From Cryptomeria japonica (Eukaryota; Streptophyta; Pinopsida; Cupressales; Cupressaceae), in contig NW_026728918.1 of the NCBI RefSeq assembly GCF_030272615.1, positions 312,001 through 376,000 of the forward strand: DNA of 64,000 nucleotides, read 5' to 3'. Numbering within the stretch: the stretch's first letter is position 1; each line of letters opens with the position of its first letter. The notes beneath the pieces are model-generated. The model searched no databases, had not been told where the DNA came from, and was given only the letters and a program-made list of their open reading frames with translations. Positions 1 through 10,847 of this stretch are shown here, one piece after another. The translations under genes and the position numbers were made by a program.

Positions 1-3000
1 AAGGTAGTTTAATACCACCAAATTCCCTTTAAAAGAATCTAATCTACACTATATCTCCAAGATTTATTAGTACACGTCATACTCATCATCTAATCTAATA
101 AATTATATAAGTTTTTTACATGGCTTAAGGGATGTGTGTCAATGTTGGCATCTCTATCCACCTATTAAACTATAATATAATCTTTATAGATGCATTACAT
201 TCCATCTCTCTTTTACATGTTTCAACTATCAAACATGGGAGGAAATCAATAATAATACCACTTGAATTTATTACCAGTATGATGAAATTTCCTATTATAA
301 AACCATCCATAGGTGATCTTTGTAATATTTTTACCTTGACGATAGAAAGATCTAGGGCTTGATCATTATCTTAACCTCTAATTTATTATATTATTTGTGT
401 AGTTATTCTTTCTAATCGCCTTAAATTTATCCACTAAGTTTCTATTCGATGTCAATATTTTTTGTAGGTCTATGTTGATTCTACGTTTTGATTAAAGGGG
501 AAATTTTGGTTTTACAGGGATCAAAAACACAAAGTCAACAAAAGAACAATCTTAAACAACAACCACTCGAGGCCTAGCAACCAAACAGATGCCAACTATC
601 CCACAAAAAACTAGGGCAAAGCAACCCCATAACAAAATACTAGACAAAGCACCTAAATAAAACTATAGTAATTTTCCCAATTTATCATTCTTCTGGATGA
701 TCTCTTCATTGATAATCATAAATTTTTTAATGATCTCTTGATTGATTCTATGTTGATCCATAGTGATTTATTTAATTATCCTATTTAGTATCATGCCTCT
801 ATGTTGGTTTCTTATATGACTCTTTCACCTCAAAATCATGTGGATGTTTATACATTGTACCTTTTATATGTCTACAACCCTATTTAATTCATCATCATTT
901 TTTGCAACTTATTTTGTTAGCTCGTGAAGGGAAATATTTTTCAATCTTTATTTTTATATGATTCTTTGGTGTACTCTTCATTATGTTCTTTAAATTTCTC
1001 TACCTTGAATTTTATTTTTTGTTTATTGTGTAATATCCTACAATATAGTTTTTATTTTCTTCTATACCAAATCTTCATGAACTTATACACATTAATTTAT
1101 GTTGTCCTAATGATTCTAACCAAGTATATCTAAGATAAATAGATCCAATCCATCAATATCTAAAGAATTATAATTTAAATATAAAACATATTTATCCATA
1201 GAGAGCTTCACTTTTGGATTTTTTCTTACCCATTATTTGACTATCCTTGATTTTGTTTCTTTTATTTATAGTTGGTTGGCCTTTTTTTTGTAAATTAATT
1301 TATAACTACTTGTAGGAATTATAAAAATAATAAAATTTTCCTTTTGAATAAATGCATTAAATTAAATAATTGTATCTTCCTTCTTTGAAGCTCAGATTCT
1401 TGAAATGTCGCCCTTTGCCTTTCCTTCCTACTCATCATCTCATGCTTTCCATCATCCTCCTCATTTTCCTTCTCCTTCTCCATATTCTTCGGATGATCAT
1501 TATCCTTCTTATCCTCCTCCTCCTTCATAGTATCTTTCTCTTTCGCTTATTTCTTTTGGTACCTATCTATCTATAAAAGCTTGTTTAAGTTCATCCTAAA
1601 AATAAATGTCAGTACACCATGACACATACCAATTGTTAGCTTCATCATTATGACTACAAGGAAAGATAATTTCCATAGGACACATTGATCATAATATATT
1701 TTATATCAATAAAATAAGATCACTTCAACAAAATAAAGTTTCAAAAACATCAAAATAAGGTTTCCTTTACCACCTAAGAAATAAAAACATTTATAGTCCA
1801 TTAGGTGATCTATCATGGGAATTTACATCATTTATTACTTCCATATAAAATTCAAAGTCTTTTTAAGAAACATTTTGAAGGAATACCTTAGTGTACATTA
1901 GTTCTAGCCTATTAAAATAAAAAAAATTCTCTAATTTAGAAGAATAAAATTGAAAAAAGTAAAGATAGAAGAAATTCAAACTAAGTCATATTTATCATGA
2001 TACATAGGTCCACCAAAACAAAAAATTTAATACAAAGGCGCCCCTATATATATATATATAGAAACTCATCCACATCATGGCATGTTCCATTGTTTTATCT
2101 AGAAAATTTATTTGACATATTAAAAATATCTTTATCAATAACTAGGTCATGATTCATATAAAATTAATAGATCCACTATCACATATATTTTTATCAAACT
2201 CATGGATAGAAATTTGTAATATATTACCACTACAAATGTTAAAAAACTTTTTTATTTTGGACTCAAAAATAAAATTCAATCCTTCAATCCAAGCATCATG
2301 TAAATCTACTTGAAATGTTTCTAAAGAAGTGTTAAGGATTTTAGAGTTTTTATCCATTTCAATTCCTTCATTAAAAAATCCACAATAGAATTGCCTTTGC
2401 AAATAAGTTCTAGAATGATTTTGTCTTGATCTCAAAAACTCTTCACAATCAACATGATTAGGATCAACATGTGATGAATTTAAAGAACAACCTCAACATC
2501 ATTTGCACCATCAATAACTAGTATTTCTACAATGCTCTACAAAATTACCAAGATAAGAATATAATCAGGAGGTGGTCGAATCAACGGTGCACCACATATA
2601 GATGGATGGCCCCTCTACCCATACCTATCTCTCCATTATAATTTGTTGACCAGCTACTTGGGAGAGGTTTCTTATTAGTTGGGGAGATCAGAACCTTCAT
2701 TCATAGGAAAACATCTTTTTTTATCAATATTCATACTAGTAATAATTTTATGTGAAGGTAAAATCTCTAATTTATCATTATAGGAAAAATTACAACCTAT
2801 GGAGATATAATAAAATAAATTGTCATCACAATCAAGAAAATAAGAAATCTTTGATTTGAGATCTTCAAATTGAGTGCCTAAACTTTTATCTTTAATAACA
2901 TCATTAAATAAACTAAAAAATCATTGTCCATAACAGCATAATCATTTGTAAGTAATCAAAAGTTCACTTCACCCATATGTGTGCAAATTAGCTCAACAAA

Positions 3001-3458
3001 GTAATAAGCATCATCAGATACCTCAAAAAATTAAAAATTTGGGAGTACATGAAAGTTCATGTTCTTTGAATTGAACATCTCACACATTGGTTTAGTACCA
3101 TCAACCATATGGATCAATTCATTATATTAAACATTTGAGCACATATCTATTCCTCAATTGATAAAGTTTTCACGAGGTGGACAATTCCATATTTTAGCTT
3201 CCTTATCATACCTTATATATGGTTTTTCTTATTTGTAATCTCTATTAAAACACATTCTATCTTTATACAATCTAGGCCTGTTTTTTCTCTTTTGCTAGCT
3301 ATGTGGAATTGGCAATAGTTTCATTTTAATTTTTAAACTCGAATTGTTTTTGCCAAGATTTTTGGGGCATAATTTCAAGTCTTAAATGTTTGGTAATATT
3401 CAGTCATGTTTGACTCTCACTACCATGTCTTGAACCATACACTAGCTTACATGTCTTA
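1..3458. other. AT-rich intergenic DNA, no gene recognised
   Basis: No open reading frame here has a recognisable domain. Visible local structure is a C/T-rich tract around 1380-1540 that makes lysine- and glutamate-rich frames on the other strand, and a short (TA)n run near 2047-2060. A minus-strand frame at 2154-2435 (93 aa) resembles nothing I know and lacks a convincing context. The stretch is probably decayed transposon sequence, but only the piece near 487-700 shows a link to another repeat in this window. Confidence 0.5.
487..700 (-). repeat. Possible retroposon 3' tail fragment
   Basis: Read on the minus strand, the right-hand end of this segment has a CCCTGTAAAACC motif followed by a CTTTAATCAAAAC-like tail. 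The same arrangement ends the TSD-flanked retroposon at 54146-54433 and the elements inside the large inverted repeat. The rest of the segment is too diverged to align by eye. No clear target-site duplication was found. Confidence 0.35.
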
Positions 3459-3581
3459 GGTTTTATATTTATATTTTAAATTTGTGGATTTTCTTAATGT
3501 CACTATAGATTAATTTTATGTTAAAAGGTTCTCATGTTGTAATTTTATGCATTATATATGAAATATTATTTATGTGTATTT
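3459..3581 (+). repeat. 123-bp direct repeat, copy 1
   Basis: This AT-rich 123-bp segment, starting GGTTTTATATTTATATTTTA, recurs at 4175-4297 with about six differences. The two copies lie immediately on either side of the LTR at 3582-4174. Confidence 0.8.
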
Positions 3582-4174
3582 TGTTGGAATCCAATAACAC
3601 TGAGGGGGGTGAATCAGTGTTAGACCCGAATGATCAATTTTAGCCTTATTAAAACATGCATACACCAACCGATATATCGGTACATACAAAATTGAAATAA
3701 GTAAAGCAACCAATAAGCCAATCACATAAATGAACACCATAACACACAGATTTATACGTGGAAAACCTCAAAGAGGAAAAACCATAGTGGGATTTGTGAC
3801 CCACAATATCAATCCACTAGCCATATGAAGAGATATTACAAAATATAGGGGAATGCACTTGCAGGAAGGCTTACAGCCTAGAGCACAATTCTCAATCACC
3901 AAAGGAGCCTCACTGATTACATATAAATCCAGACTACAATCCGAAGAAATGATTGAACTGAAAAGATATCATCTTCTATGCCTGAGTACAGTTCCGATTA
4001 AGCTCTGTTTGTTCTGGTCTGAAACCCTAAATCCTTTACCAAAATAACCCCTTACAATAATATCCTCACATACATGATCTCTCTGATCTATTTCGCATCT
4101 CCTTCATTATTTCCTTCCCAATTACATATTCACATGATGATATCAAAATGATCTATCCATTATTTCCTTCATCA
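3582..4174 (-). mobile_element. Solo LTR, Copia-type, minus orientation
   Basis: The segment begins TGTTGGAATCC and ends TTCATCA on the plus strand, giving TG...CA ends. Just inside the left end is the run GAGGGGGGTGAATCAGTG, which read in reverse is the typical 3' end of many plant Copia LTRs (TTCACCCCCCTC...CAACA). Further in is the conserved TTTATACGTGGAAAACC stretch seen near the ends of such LTRs. No internal region adjoins either side. There is no 5-bp target duplication; instead a 123-bp direct repeat flanks it. A short plus-strand frame at 3853-4047 is not believed to be a gene. Confidence 0.6.
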
Positions 4175-4297
4175 GGTTTTACATTTATATTTTAAATTTG
4201 TGGATTTTTTTAGTGTCACTATAGATTAATTTTATGTTAAAAGGTTCTCATGTTGTAATTGTATGCATTATATATGAAATATTATTGATGTGTATTT
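4175..4297 (+). repeat. 123-bp direct repeat, copy 2
   Basis: Second copy of the 123-bp repeat at 3459-3581, offset by 716 bp, starting at the base after the LTR's terminal CA. Confidence 0.8.
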
Positions 4298-4434
4298 AAA
4301 AGAGAGTTAAAATTAAAAAAATAAAAGAATAGTTGATATAATTAATTATAAAAATAAAATATAAAAATCTAAAATAAATACCAAAAAAAATATATTAACA
4401 ATAATATATATTATGGGAAAGATGTTTTTTTGGC

Positions 4435-4815
4435 AAACACCATCAACCTTGGGGAGAAAAAGTCATAATAGTTGAGGTGGATATGAATTTTCATGGCATT
4501 CTTATTTCAAAAAATAAAGGGCTCCAAAACATCATTATCAGAGGTGACTCCTTAAATGTGACCCGCATCTTGAATGACATGGCTAAAATCAATTGGTAGA
4601 CCCACTTCTTAATCACCAATGATCGTAACTAGATCATTTCATCCCAAAATCGCATGGTTACAAACATGTTTAGGGAGGGAAATTGTCTTGCAGACATTTT
4701 GGCTAACTTTGCAACTCAATCTAATAATAATATTGTATGGGAAGATTTGCCTTCTCTGTCAATTTACATTGCCTAGAAATTACATTTTGATATTGATGGA
4801 TTTTTAAATTAAGAT
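4435..4815 (+). pseudogene. L1-type LINE, C-terminal RNase H fragment
   Basis: Translated on the plus strand this reads as the plant-type RNase H domain found at the C-terminus of L1 LINE polyproteins. Visible motifs are IIIRGDSLNVTRILN (with the catalytic Asp of the GDS motif), then a downstream MFREGNCLADILANFA block (the final catalytic Asp in LAD) followed by W.DLPS. The enzyme would normally cut the RNA of RNA:DNA hybrids in target-primed reverse transcription. At least two in-frame TAG codons lie between the two motifs, and the upstream RT is missing, so this is a dead 5'-truncated relic. Gypsy-1 inserted about 210 bp downstream of it. Confidence 0.65.
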
Positions 4816-5027
4816 GTCATCATTGAGGTGGCCTGCCCACACTATATATGGAAGTTCTTTTATGCCCTTTAATTATTTATGTTGCAGTACTAGAAACTTC
4901 AGATATTATCATTTTCCTTCGTCTTTGATTTTTATTGTCTTCTTTGTTGCTTTCTAGTCTAGGAAAATGGGTGGGCATGAGGATCAAATAGGACCTAATA
5001 GAATATGATAATTTTAAAAGCGCCAAT

Positions 5028-5032
5028 GAGCT
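5028..5032. repeat. Target-site duplication GAGCT (left) of Gypsy-1
   Basis: GAGCT directly precedes the TGTTATC start of the left LTR and recurs at 16361-16365 right after the AACA end of the right LTR. Five bases is the normal size for a Ty3/gypsy integrase. Confidence 0.9.
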
Positions 5033-5290
5033 TGTTATCACTGTTTTAAGGTTGGGTTCTTCTTTTCCCATAATTGGCCATGGTATTTTGAAAATTTTCG
5101 AATGGGGTGTGGTCCCTAGTGTTTCAACTTTGTTCTAAACCTTAGGGGTTTAAGGGTTTTAATTTTTTCGACTCTTTCCTTGTTGGGCCCTCTGGTTTCT
5201 ATTCTGCCGTTGCTTTATTTCACTTATGTCATGGGTCGCGGGGTCGTAGGAAGTGTCCCCCCTTGTTATTTACCTAGGCGCTTATGTGGG

Positions 5291-5845
5291 CTACTCACCG
5301 AAAAGTTCATCGAGGAGAATGAGCTTTCGATGGAAGATCAAAGTGGCTTCTCGACATGGGTTACTCACCGAAAGGTTTGTCGAGGAGAATAGGCTTTCGA
5401 TGGAAGATCGAAGTGCTCGGCCGAAGGCGGGGGTTTCATCGAAAACTTGAGGTAGGGCCCCCCCCCCCCCTCTGTGGTTTTCTTCTGGCGAATTATAAGG
5501 CAGCACGTGGCACAGGTCGCCACAGTCAGCAGGTCATGGCGCCAGGTGTCCATGGCGTGTTCGTAGGCCCACCATCTCTGCGAAATTGCGAGAATGAATG
5601 TCAGTCGTCCATGTGTCATGCGGAGGAAGTAACGGATGTGGCCGGAAAAAGGAGTATGTCGAGGAGAATGAGCTTTCGATGGAGGATCAAAATGGCTTCT
5701 CGACATGGGCTACTCACCGAAAAGGTTCATCGAGGAGAATGAGCTTTCGATGGAAGATCAAAGTGGCTTCTCGACATGTGTTACTCACCGAAAGGTTCAT
5801 CGAGGAGAATGAGCTTTCGATGGAAGATCAAAGTGCTCGGCCGAA
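5291..5845 (+). repeat. 70-bp U3 tandem repeats (two clusters)
   Basis: A 70-bp unit starting YTACTCACCGAAA occurs twice in 5291-5430 and again in a second cluster at about 5655-5845. Each unit contains CATCGA and TCGATG about 13 bases apart, a possible small stem. Both clusters end in the same GCTCGGCCGAAGG tail, so the whole block looks duplicated. Position upstream of the TATA-like site suggests repeated enhancer elements; this is inference. Confidence 0.85.
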
Positions 5846-5886
5846 GGCAAGGGTTTCATCGAAAGCTTGAAGTGGGCCCGCCACAG

Positions 5887-5893
5887 TATAAAG
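5887..5893 (+). promoter_or_regulatory. Candidate TATA box of the Gypsy-1 5' LTR
   Basis: TATAAAG in the context CACAGTATAAAGAGG, 40 bp past the last 70-bp repeat. Transcription would start around 5915. A second candidate is TTATAAATGG near 6262, so the choice is uncertain. Confidence 0.45.
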
Positions 5894-7106
5894 AGGATAC
5901 ATTCGGCCAGTATCAAAATAGAATACGAAGGGATTTTCTAAACCAATGATCAGATGCCGCGTGGTATTATGTAGCCAATAGAGAGATGGGACCCAGACTA
6001 GAGACAAAGCCGTCAAGATGCAATTCACAGTGAGACACTTGCAGGAAGGCTGCGACCTGTTGGAGTTAAAATATGATTTCTCGTATGATTTCGATTTTGA
6101 AGGGACGGCCGATGCATGCGGAATCAATGTTATGGTTGAGGCCCAGAGTTCAGACATTTGATTTCCTACCAACCAGGTAGAGATCTTTTAAAGGTCTTCA
6201 TTTTTTGAAGTAATGGCAACCAACTTTCCTCGAGAGGTCCGAAGCTTTGTGCATCCATATTGTTATAAATGGATACCAGGACTAGAGAGAAAGAGATCAC
6301 AAAAATTTTGTAAGAAAATGCTGCAGAGATATTATCTGGGCTTTTCCAAAGTTTAACAAAGGATCAGACTTTTGTAAAATCTTTTCAAATGAATATCAAT
6401 ATACAGACCGTCAGTTTTGAGTGAAGCTTTGTGTCGTCTTCAAACTTGTCCTTAAGTTTATTCACTGTTTTCATTCTGAGTAATCCAGGATTCTCTATTT
6501 GATTGAAATTGTAAGGCAATCTCAGTATGGGTGTTTTTAGCTTTTCTCTTTAGGAGGGAAATTAAATATGCATGATCATTCTTACCAGTAAATACTTTGG
6601 GAGAACTTTGAATTTTGAGGACCATAGTTCAGTTTGAAGTGATTGAATTCTTGTTGGTGTTAGGCATTCGCAAGGATTAATGGAAACCAAGTTGATGGGA
6701 AGTATAGAGATATTTTGTTTCAGGAGTTTTATTTGAGTTTGAGTGACTCTGTAGCCTTGGATAAAGCACTGGTACTAATCGAAGCTGTTTATTGCATGCT
6801 TTGTTGATCAAATAAGCTAAAGTTGAGTATTGTTTCATTCTTCGTTTTCAGTTGTTTGCAAGGTGAATAAACCCACTGGTTTTCTGGACTGGTTTGTGGT
6901 GGGTTTGTTGCTTAAGAGTGTGAAGTTAATTCACAAAGGGTATACCCACCTAGGCTCAAAGAAAAGCCCGAAGTGTAGAAGGTCTAACCAAACCTTGTCA
7001 TATGTTGTTTCCAGAATCCCTTTATCCTTGATGTCTTCTCGGCACCCATTTTAGATTGTATTATTAAGGGCATTGAAGGGGAATCGGATTTTGAGAACAA
7101 CAAAAG

Positions 7107-7124
7107 TGGCGACTCTGCTGGGGA
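7107..7124 (+). other. Gypsy-1 primer-binding site
   Basis: TGGCGACTCTGCTGGGGA begins four bases after the LTR end, the right place for tRNA priming of minus-strand DNA. The sequence fits the 3' end of a tRNA-Arg, the primer reported for Ogre-type elements; the tRNA identity is from memory of the family and not tested here. Confidence 0.8.
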
Positions 7125-7226
7125 CCAGTTATAACAAGATAAAGATATAAATCTGTGCAGAGACTTATGGGGTGTATTTTTGTGTTGTGAGTAAAACTGC
7201 TTGTTCTTTATCTTTCCCATAGTTTT

Positions 7227-8738
7227 GTGGGTGGCGACTCTGTTACTTTTGAACCAGTCCTTGTGAGACATAAACTTTCTAACATAAAGACAAGCAAGAT
7301 GCAGGGAAATAGGCACACAAGATTATTCATGAAGAAACATCCTCATGAAACCTTGCAAGAGGGTCTGCCAGAGCAATCACGAAGAGGCCAGAAGAGATCT
7401 GTGATGCATGAGCCATCAAATGCTGCATGGGTGCAGAAAAATAATAATACTGGTAAGACGCCTGACCGACCTGTTTATGCAAAGTCAAATTCATCTTCAA
7501 GAGATTCAGAGCATGATATTTTAGGTTTTCATTCAGGATTGTTTGGAAATATTGATGATATGCCTATTTTAAGTCGAGATTTATCACATGTTAGTGTTTC
7601 TGCAAAGGATAGAACTAGCTCAAATGCAATTAGGCACTCTGTTCCTAGGACAATAGATGGGAACATTAGTTTGATTGATATAGATCAAATTAATGCATCA
7701 GATTCTGAAGAAAACTATCCTAATGAGGATAAAATGTCTCAAGAGATTGAAGAATTAAATAAAAGAGTTCATCATTTAATATCCTTGAGGGCCCAAAAGG
7801 AGGCAGATAAGGAAAAGGAAGTTAAGGCCAAGATAATGGAGAGAGATAGGCTTCTTAGACAGATAGCTGATCTTGAAGTGCTTGCCAAGGAAAAAGAAAT
7901 GGATGATGAGGAAGGCCCAGTGATTGGGGAGATCTTGATCCCTAAGATTAAACCAGTTTCTAAGTCAGTAGCCCAGCCAGGTGAGGAAGTTTTTAATGAC
8001 TCCCAGCTTCCTAAAGTTAATTTAGACAAAGGGAAACAGATATGGGTAGATGATGAAGTAGAGTCTAAAACTGCAGAGGGAATTTCTCATAGGATCCTAG
8101 CACATGAGAAAGAGATGGAAAGGATGAGGAAGGAAAAGGAAGATCTCCAAATGGAGTTGGAAAAGGCTGAGTTAGAAGCAGCAAATCAGGAAGTTAAAAG
8201 AAAGATTAACTACCTAAAGGCTCCCCCCATTACATTCCCATCGGAAGATCTTAGCAAGCTTAATCCCCAACATATCTCTATTCCTCAGGTTAATACCCAA
8301 CCAGCAGTACACACTAATATTGCCTCAGCAAGCCACATACCTTCAAATAAACAGTACACCCAAACATCTCAATCCCTAATCCCAAAAGCAAAAATGATCA
8401 TGGGGAATAATAGTACTATTTCCCCTTTTCAGAGAAGACCGATTAATCTAGAACAATATAAGCAATTGTTTTTTGACGGGATCCCAGGATATCCAAATCA
8501 TGTTCCCACTGAGTTAAGAGATAAGCTCCATAAGTTTGTTGGGAACAATGCAGTCAGTGCTGAGGAACATCTCAAATCTTTCGGGGATTTGATAAATGAT
8601 TTTGAGATAGCTGATGAGGATGTTATTATGAAACTATTTGTTCAATCCCTGGTCGATGATGCAAGAGATTGGTACAGAGGCCTCCCAGTGGCTAGCATAG
8701 GTTCATGGGAAGAGTTCAAAAATTGCTTTCAAGAATAG
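7227..8738 (+). pseudogene. gag: Gypsy-1 gag, N-terminal part
   Basis: A 503-codon segment of the gag-pol frame. The first 170 residues are hydrophilic with no known domain. Residues about 172-230 and 290-332 are heptad-rich, charged coiled coils. Residues about 446-503 form the start of the retrotransposon gag (capsid) domain, including DDARDWYRGLP. The frame stops at TAG (8736-8738), directly after FKNCFQE, and continues in the same frame with the rest of the capsid domain, so the stop lies inside a domain and is a mutation, probably CAG (Gln) to TAG. The true start may be the first Met at 7227 or one at 7299. Confidence 0.9.
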
Positions 8739-10847
8739 TACGGTGATAAAACTAATGTGAGTTTCATGCTGAATGAGTTCAATAATATTAGAAAATCTGA
8801 AAATGAAATAGTCACTGATTTCAATGCTAGGTTCCAAAAGGCTATGCATAGATTGTATCAGGTAATGAGGCTAGATGACAATATGTGCCTTAATACATAT
8901 TACAATGCATTTGATTCCAAGATGGCTTATATCTTGAGAGATAAAAATCCTCATAACCTGAGGGATGCCTTCAGAATTGCCATAAATGTTGAAAGTAATA
9001 GAAAGGCATCTGGAAAATTAGGAAGGAGGACAGAAGGAAGATTATGGCATGAAACCAAACAGCAACCTAACAAAGTTGCTAAAGAAGAGGATAAAATAGA
9101 AAAACTGGTTACTGCTATGAAAGATTTGACTGCTAAGGTAAACAAAATTGATAAACCTCATTACAACTGGCAAGATAGGCCTCCTAGACTACATGATATG
9201 CCATACAATACAAATTGGAAAGATGGTAAGCCCCAAGTTGAGAAACCTATAATCGCCCAAAGTCAAGATACACCAGATCCTTTAAAAGGAAAAACAGTTA
9301 ATAATATAGAAAATACTCCCTGGTGTATTGCTTGTGATGGACCACATTCTCCTCATCAGTGTGCAGTGGCTCAAGCTCTGGAAGAATCCATGAGACCAGA
9401 GGAAGCAGAACTTGATATTAATATGTTTGAAACTATCATAGAAAGTGATGAGGAATCTATGCAAAGTGAATGCAGTGATGTGCCAGATAATGAAAAGTTG
9501 GTGCAAGGACAGTTAGCCTTAGGTTGGCATCCCACATTGAATGTGGTAACAATTGAAGATGAAGAAGTTCATCTTAGGAGGCCTAGTGAAGAGGAAGTTA
9601 AAAATCTCACTAAGGCTGCGATTGCCAAAGCAAGACATAATTACAACCTGAGAAGCACCAAAAGAGATACTGATCAAGGTGAGCCAGGTTCTATGTTTGT
9701 AAAAGAGGTCACTAAGAAAAGGCCATCAAACAGTGCTACTGCTACTGTTAAAGCTAGTCAAGAAAAAGAGGAACAAATTAAAGACTTACCTAGAACTACA
9801 GATGCCGAAATTGTTGGTGATGTACAAAAGGCGGAAATAGTAAAAAGGGCCAATCAACTCAAGGTAGAAAAGGTCAAGGCTAGTACTGAAAAATGTAATT
9901 ATTCTACATTTGATATGGCCCAAGCTTTAACTCAAATGAAGGTCACTGTCCCATTAGTAGAGTTACTAAAGATTAAAGAACACAAGGATGCAGCTTTGTC
10001 TCTATTTTCTAGTATATCTGATCGTGACTCAGTATTACCCACTGGTTCAGATAGAATTGGAGAGGATCAAGAGTTCCAAACTCCAGAGGTATATGTTGGA
10101 ACCACTATTACTCAGGAGCCTTCTCAGGTGGATCCCTTCTATGTTACCTTGCTAGTTAATAACCGGTTAATTAAAAATTGCATGATAGATTCAGGTGCAG
10201 CTGCTAATGTAATGCCCTATGGTGTTATGAAAGAATTAGGGTTGTCAGTGACTACTGTGTATGGGAAATGCTATGCCATGGATAACAGAGAAGTGCCTGT
10301 GATAGGTACAATGAAAGATGTAGAAGTAAAAATTGCTGCATTTCCTGAAGCTACTTATAAAATGGATGTTATTGTCACAGATACTAAACCCCACTATGGC
10401 ATGTTACTTTCTAGGCAGTGGGCAGCAGCGGTGGGGGGAAATGTTCAATTGGATTTGTCTTATGCTACTATTCCTATTGGTGGCAATAAGGTCAAACTAT
10501 ACAGGGAGCCACGAGCTCCTAAGGTAGTTGAAAATGTGGACCCTAATATGCTTAATTGTATGATTGATGTGGATTTAGATAACTTCAGAATTCAGCCAGT
10601 ATCACCTCAATTGAAGAACACTGACCCCATTGTAGTTGAACTACAAGCGCAGCAGCATGGATTGTGGCAAATGTATTTTGACGGAGCTTGTTCCAAAGAG
10701 GGGTCTGGAGCAGGGGTTCTTTTTGTATCCCCATCAGGTATAACCTTTAAATATTCATTCTTATTGGCATTCCAGTGCACAAATAATACTGCAGAATATG
10801 AAGCCCTATTATTAGGACTTGAGGTTTCAAAAGGGCATGGAATCTGA
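8739..10847 (+). pseudogene. Gypsy-1 gag C-terminus, protease and start of extra RNase H
   Basis: Continues the same frame. Numbering from the Met at 8757: residues 1-110 finish the capsid domain; C190-x2-C-x3-H-x4-C202 is a CCHC zinc knuckle that would bind element RNA; a long charged linker follows. Around residue 470-590 is a retroviral-type aspartic protease with the catalytic MIDSGAAANV motif (Asp codon 10188-10190). The segment then enters an RNase H fold: YFDGACS (Asp 642) and NTAEYEALLLG (Glu 680) are the first two catalytic acids. The frame stops at TGA 10845-10847 in the middle of this fold and resumes in frame. CGA (Arg) to TGA is the likely change. Confidence 0.88.

Larger units (their letters stand above)
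5033..7102 (+). repeat. Gypsy-1 5' LTR
   Basis: A 2,070-bp LTR starting TGTTATCACTG and ending GAGAACAACA. The U3 part carries 70-bp tandem repeats and a poly-C run (about 5457-5470), followed by a TATA-like TATAAAG at 5887. Many short frames overlap the repeats but none resembles a protein. Differences from the 3' LTR are mostly C/T and G/A, as expected of methylated cytosine decay. Confidence 0.93.

Noticed and set aside
2154-2435. 93-codon minus-strand frame
   Set aside because: No domain, no context, AT-rich; probably chance.
5291-5845. Regularly spaced repeats resembling a CRISPR array
   Set aside because: Units are directly adjacent 70-bp tandem repeats without unique spacers, in a plant LTR.
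5180-5870. Several overlapping 65-128 codon frames on both strands
   Set aside because: They lie in the Gypsy-1 LTR tandem repeats, recur in the other LTR, and their repeated peptides simply follow the 70-bp DNA repeat.
7772-8029. 85-codon frame opposite gag
   Set aside because: Mirror of the gag coiled-coil codons; gag on the other strand is clearly the coding one.
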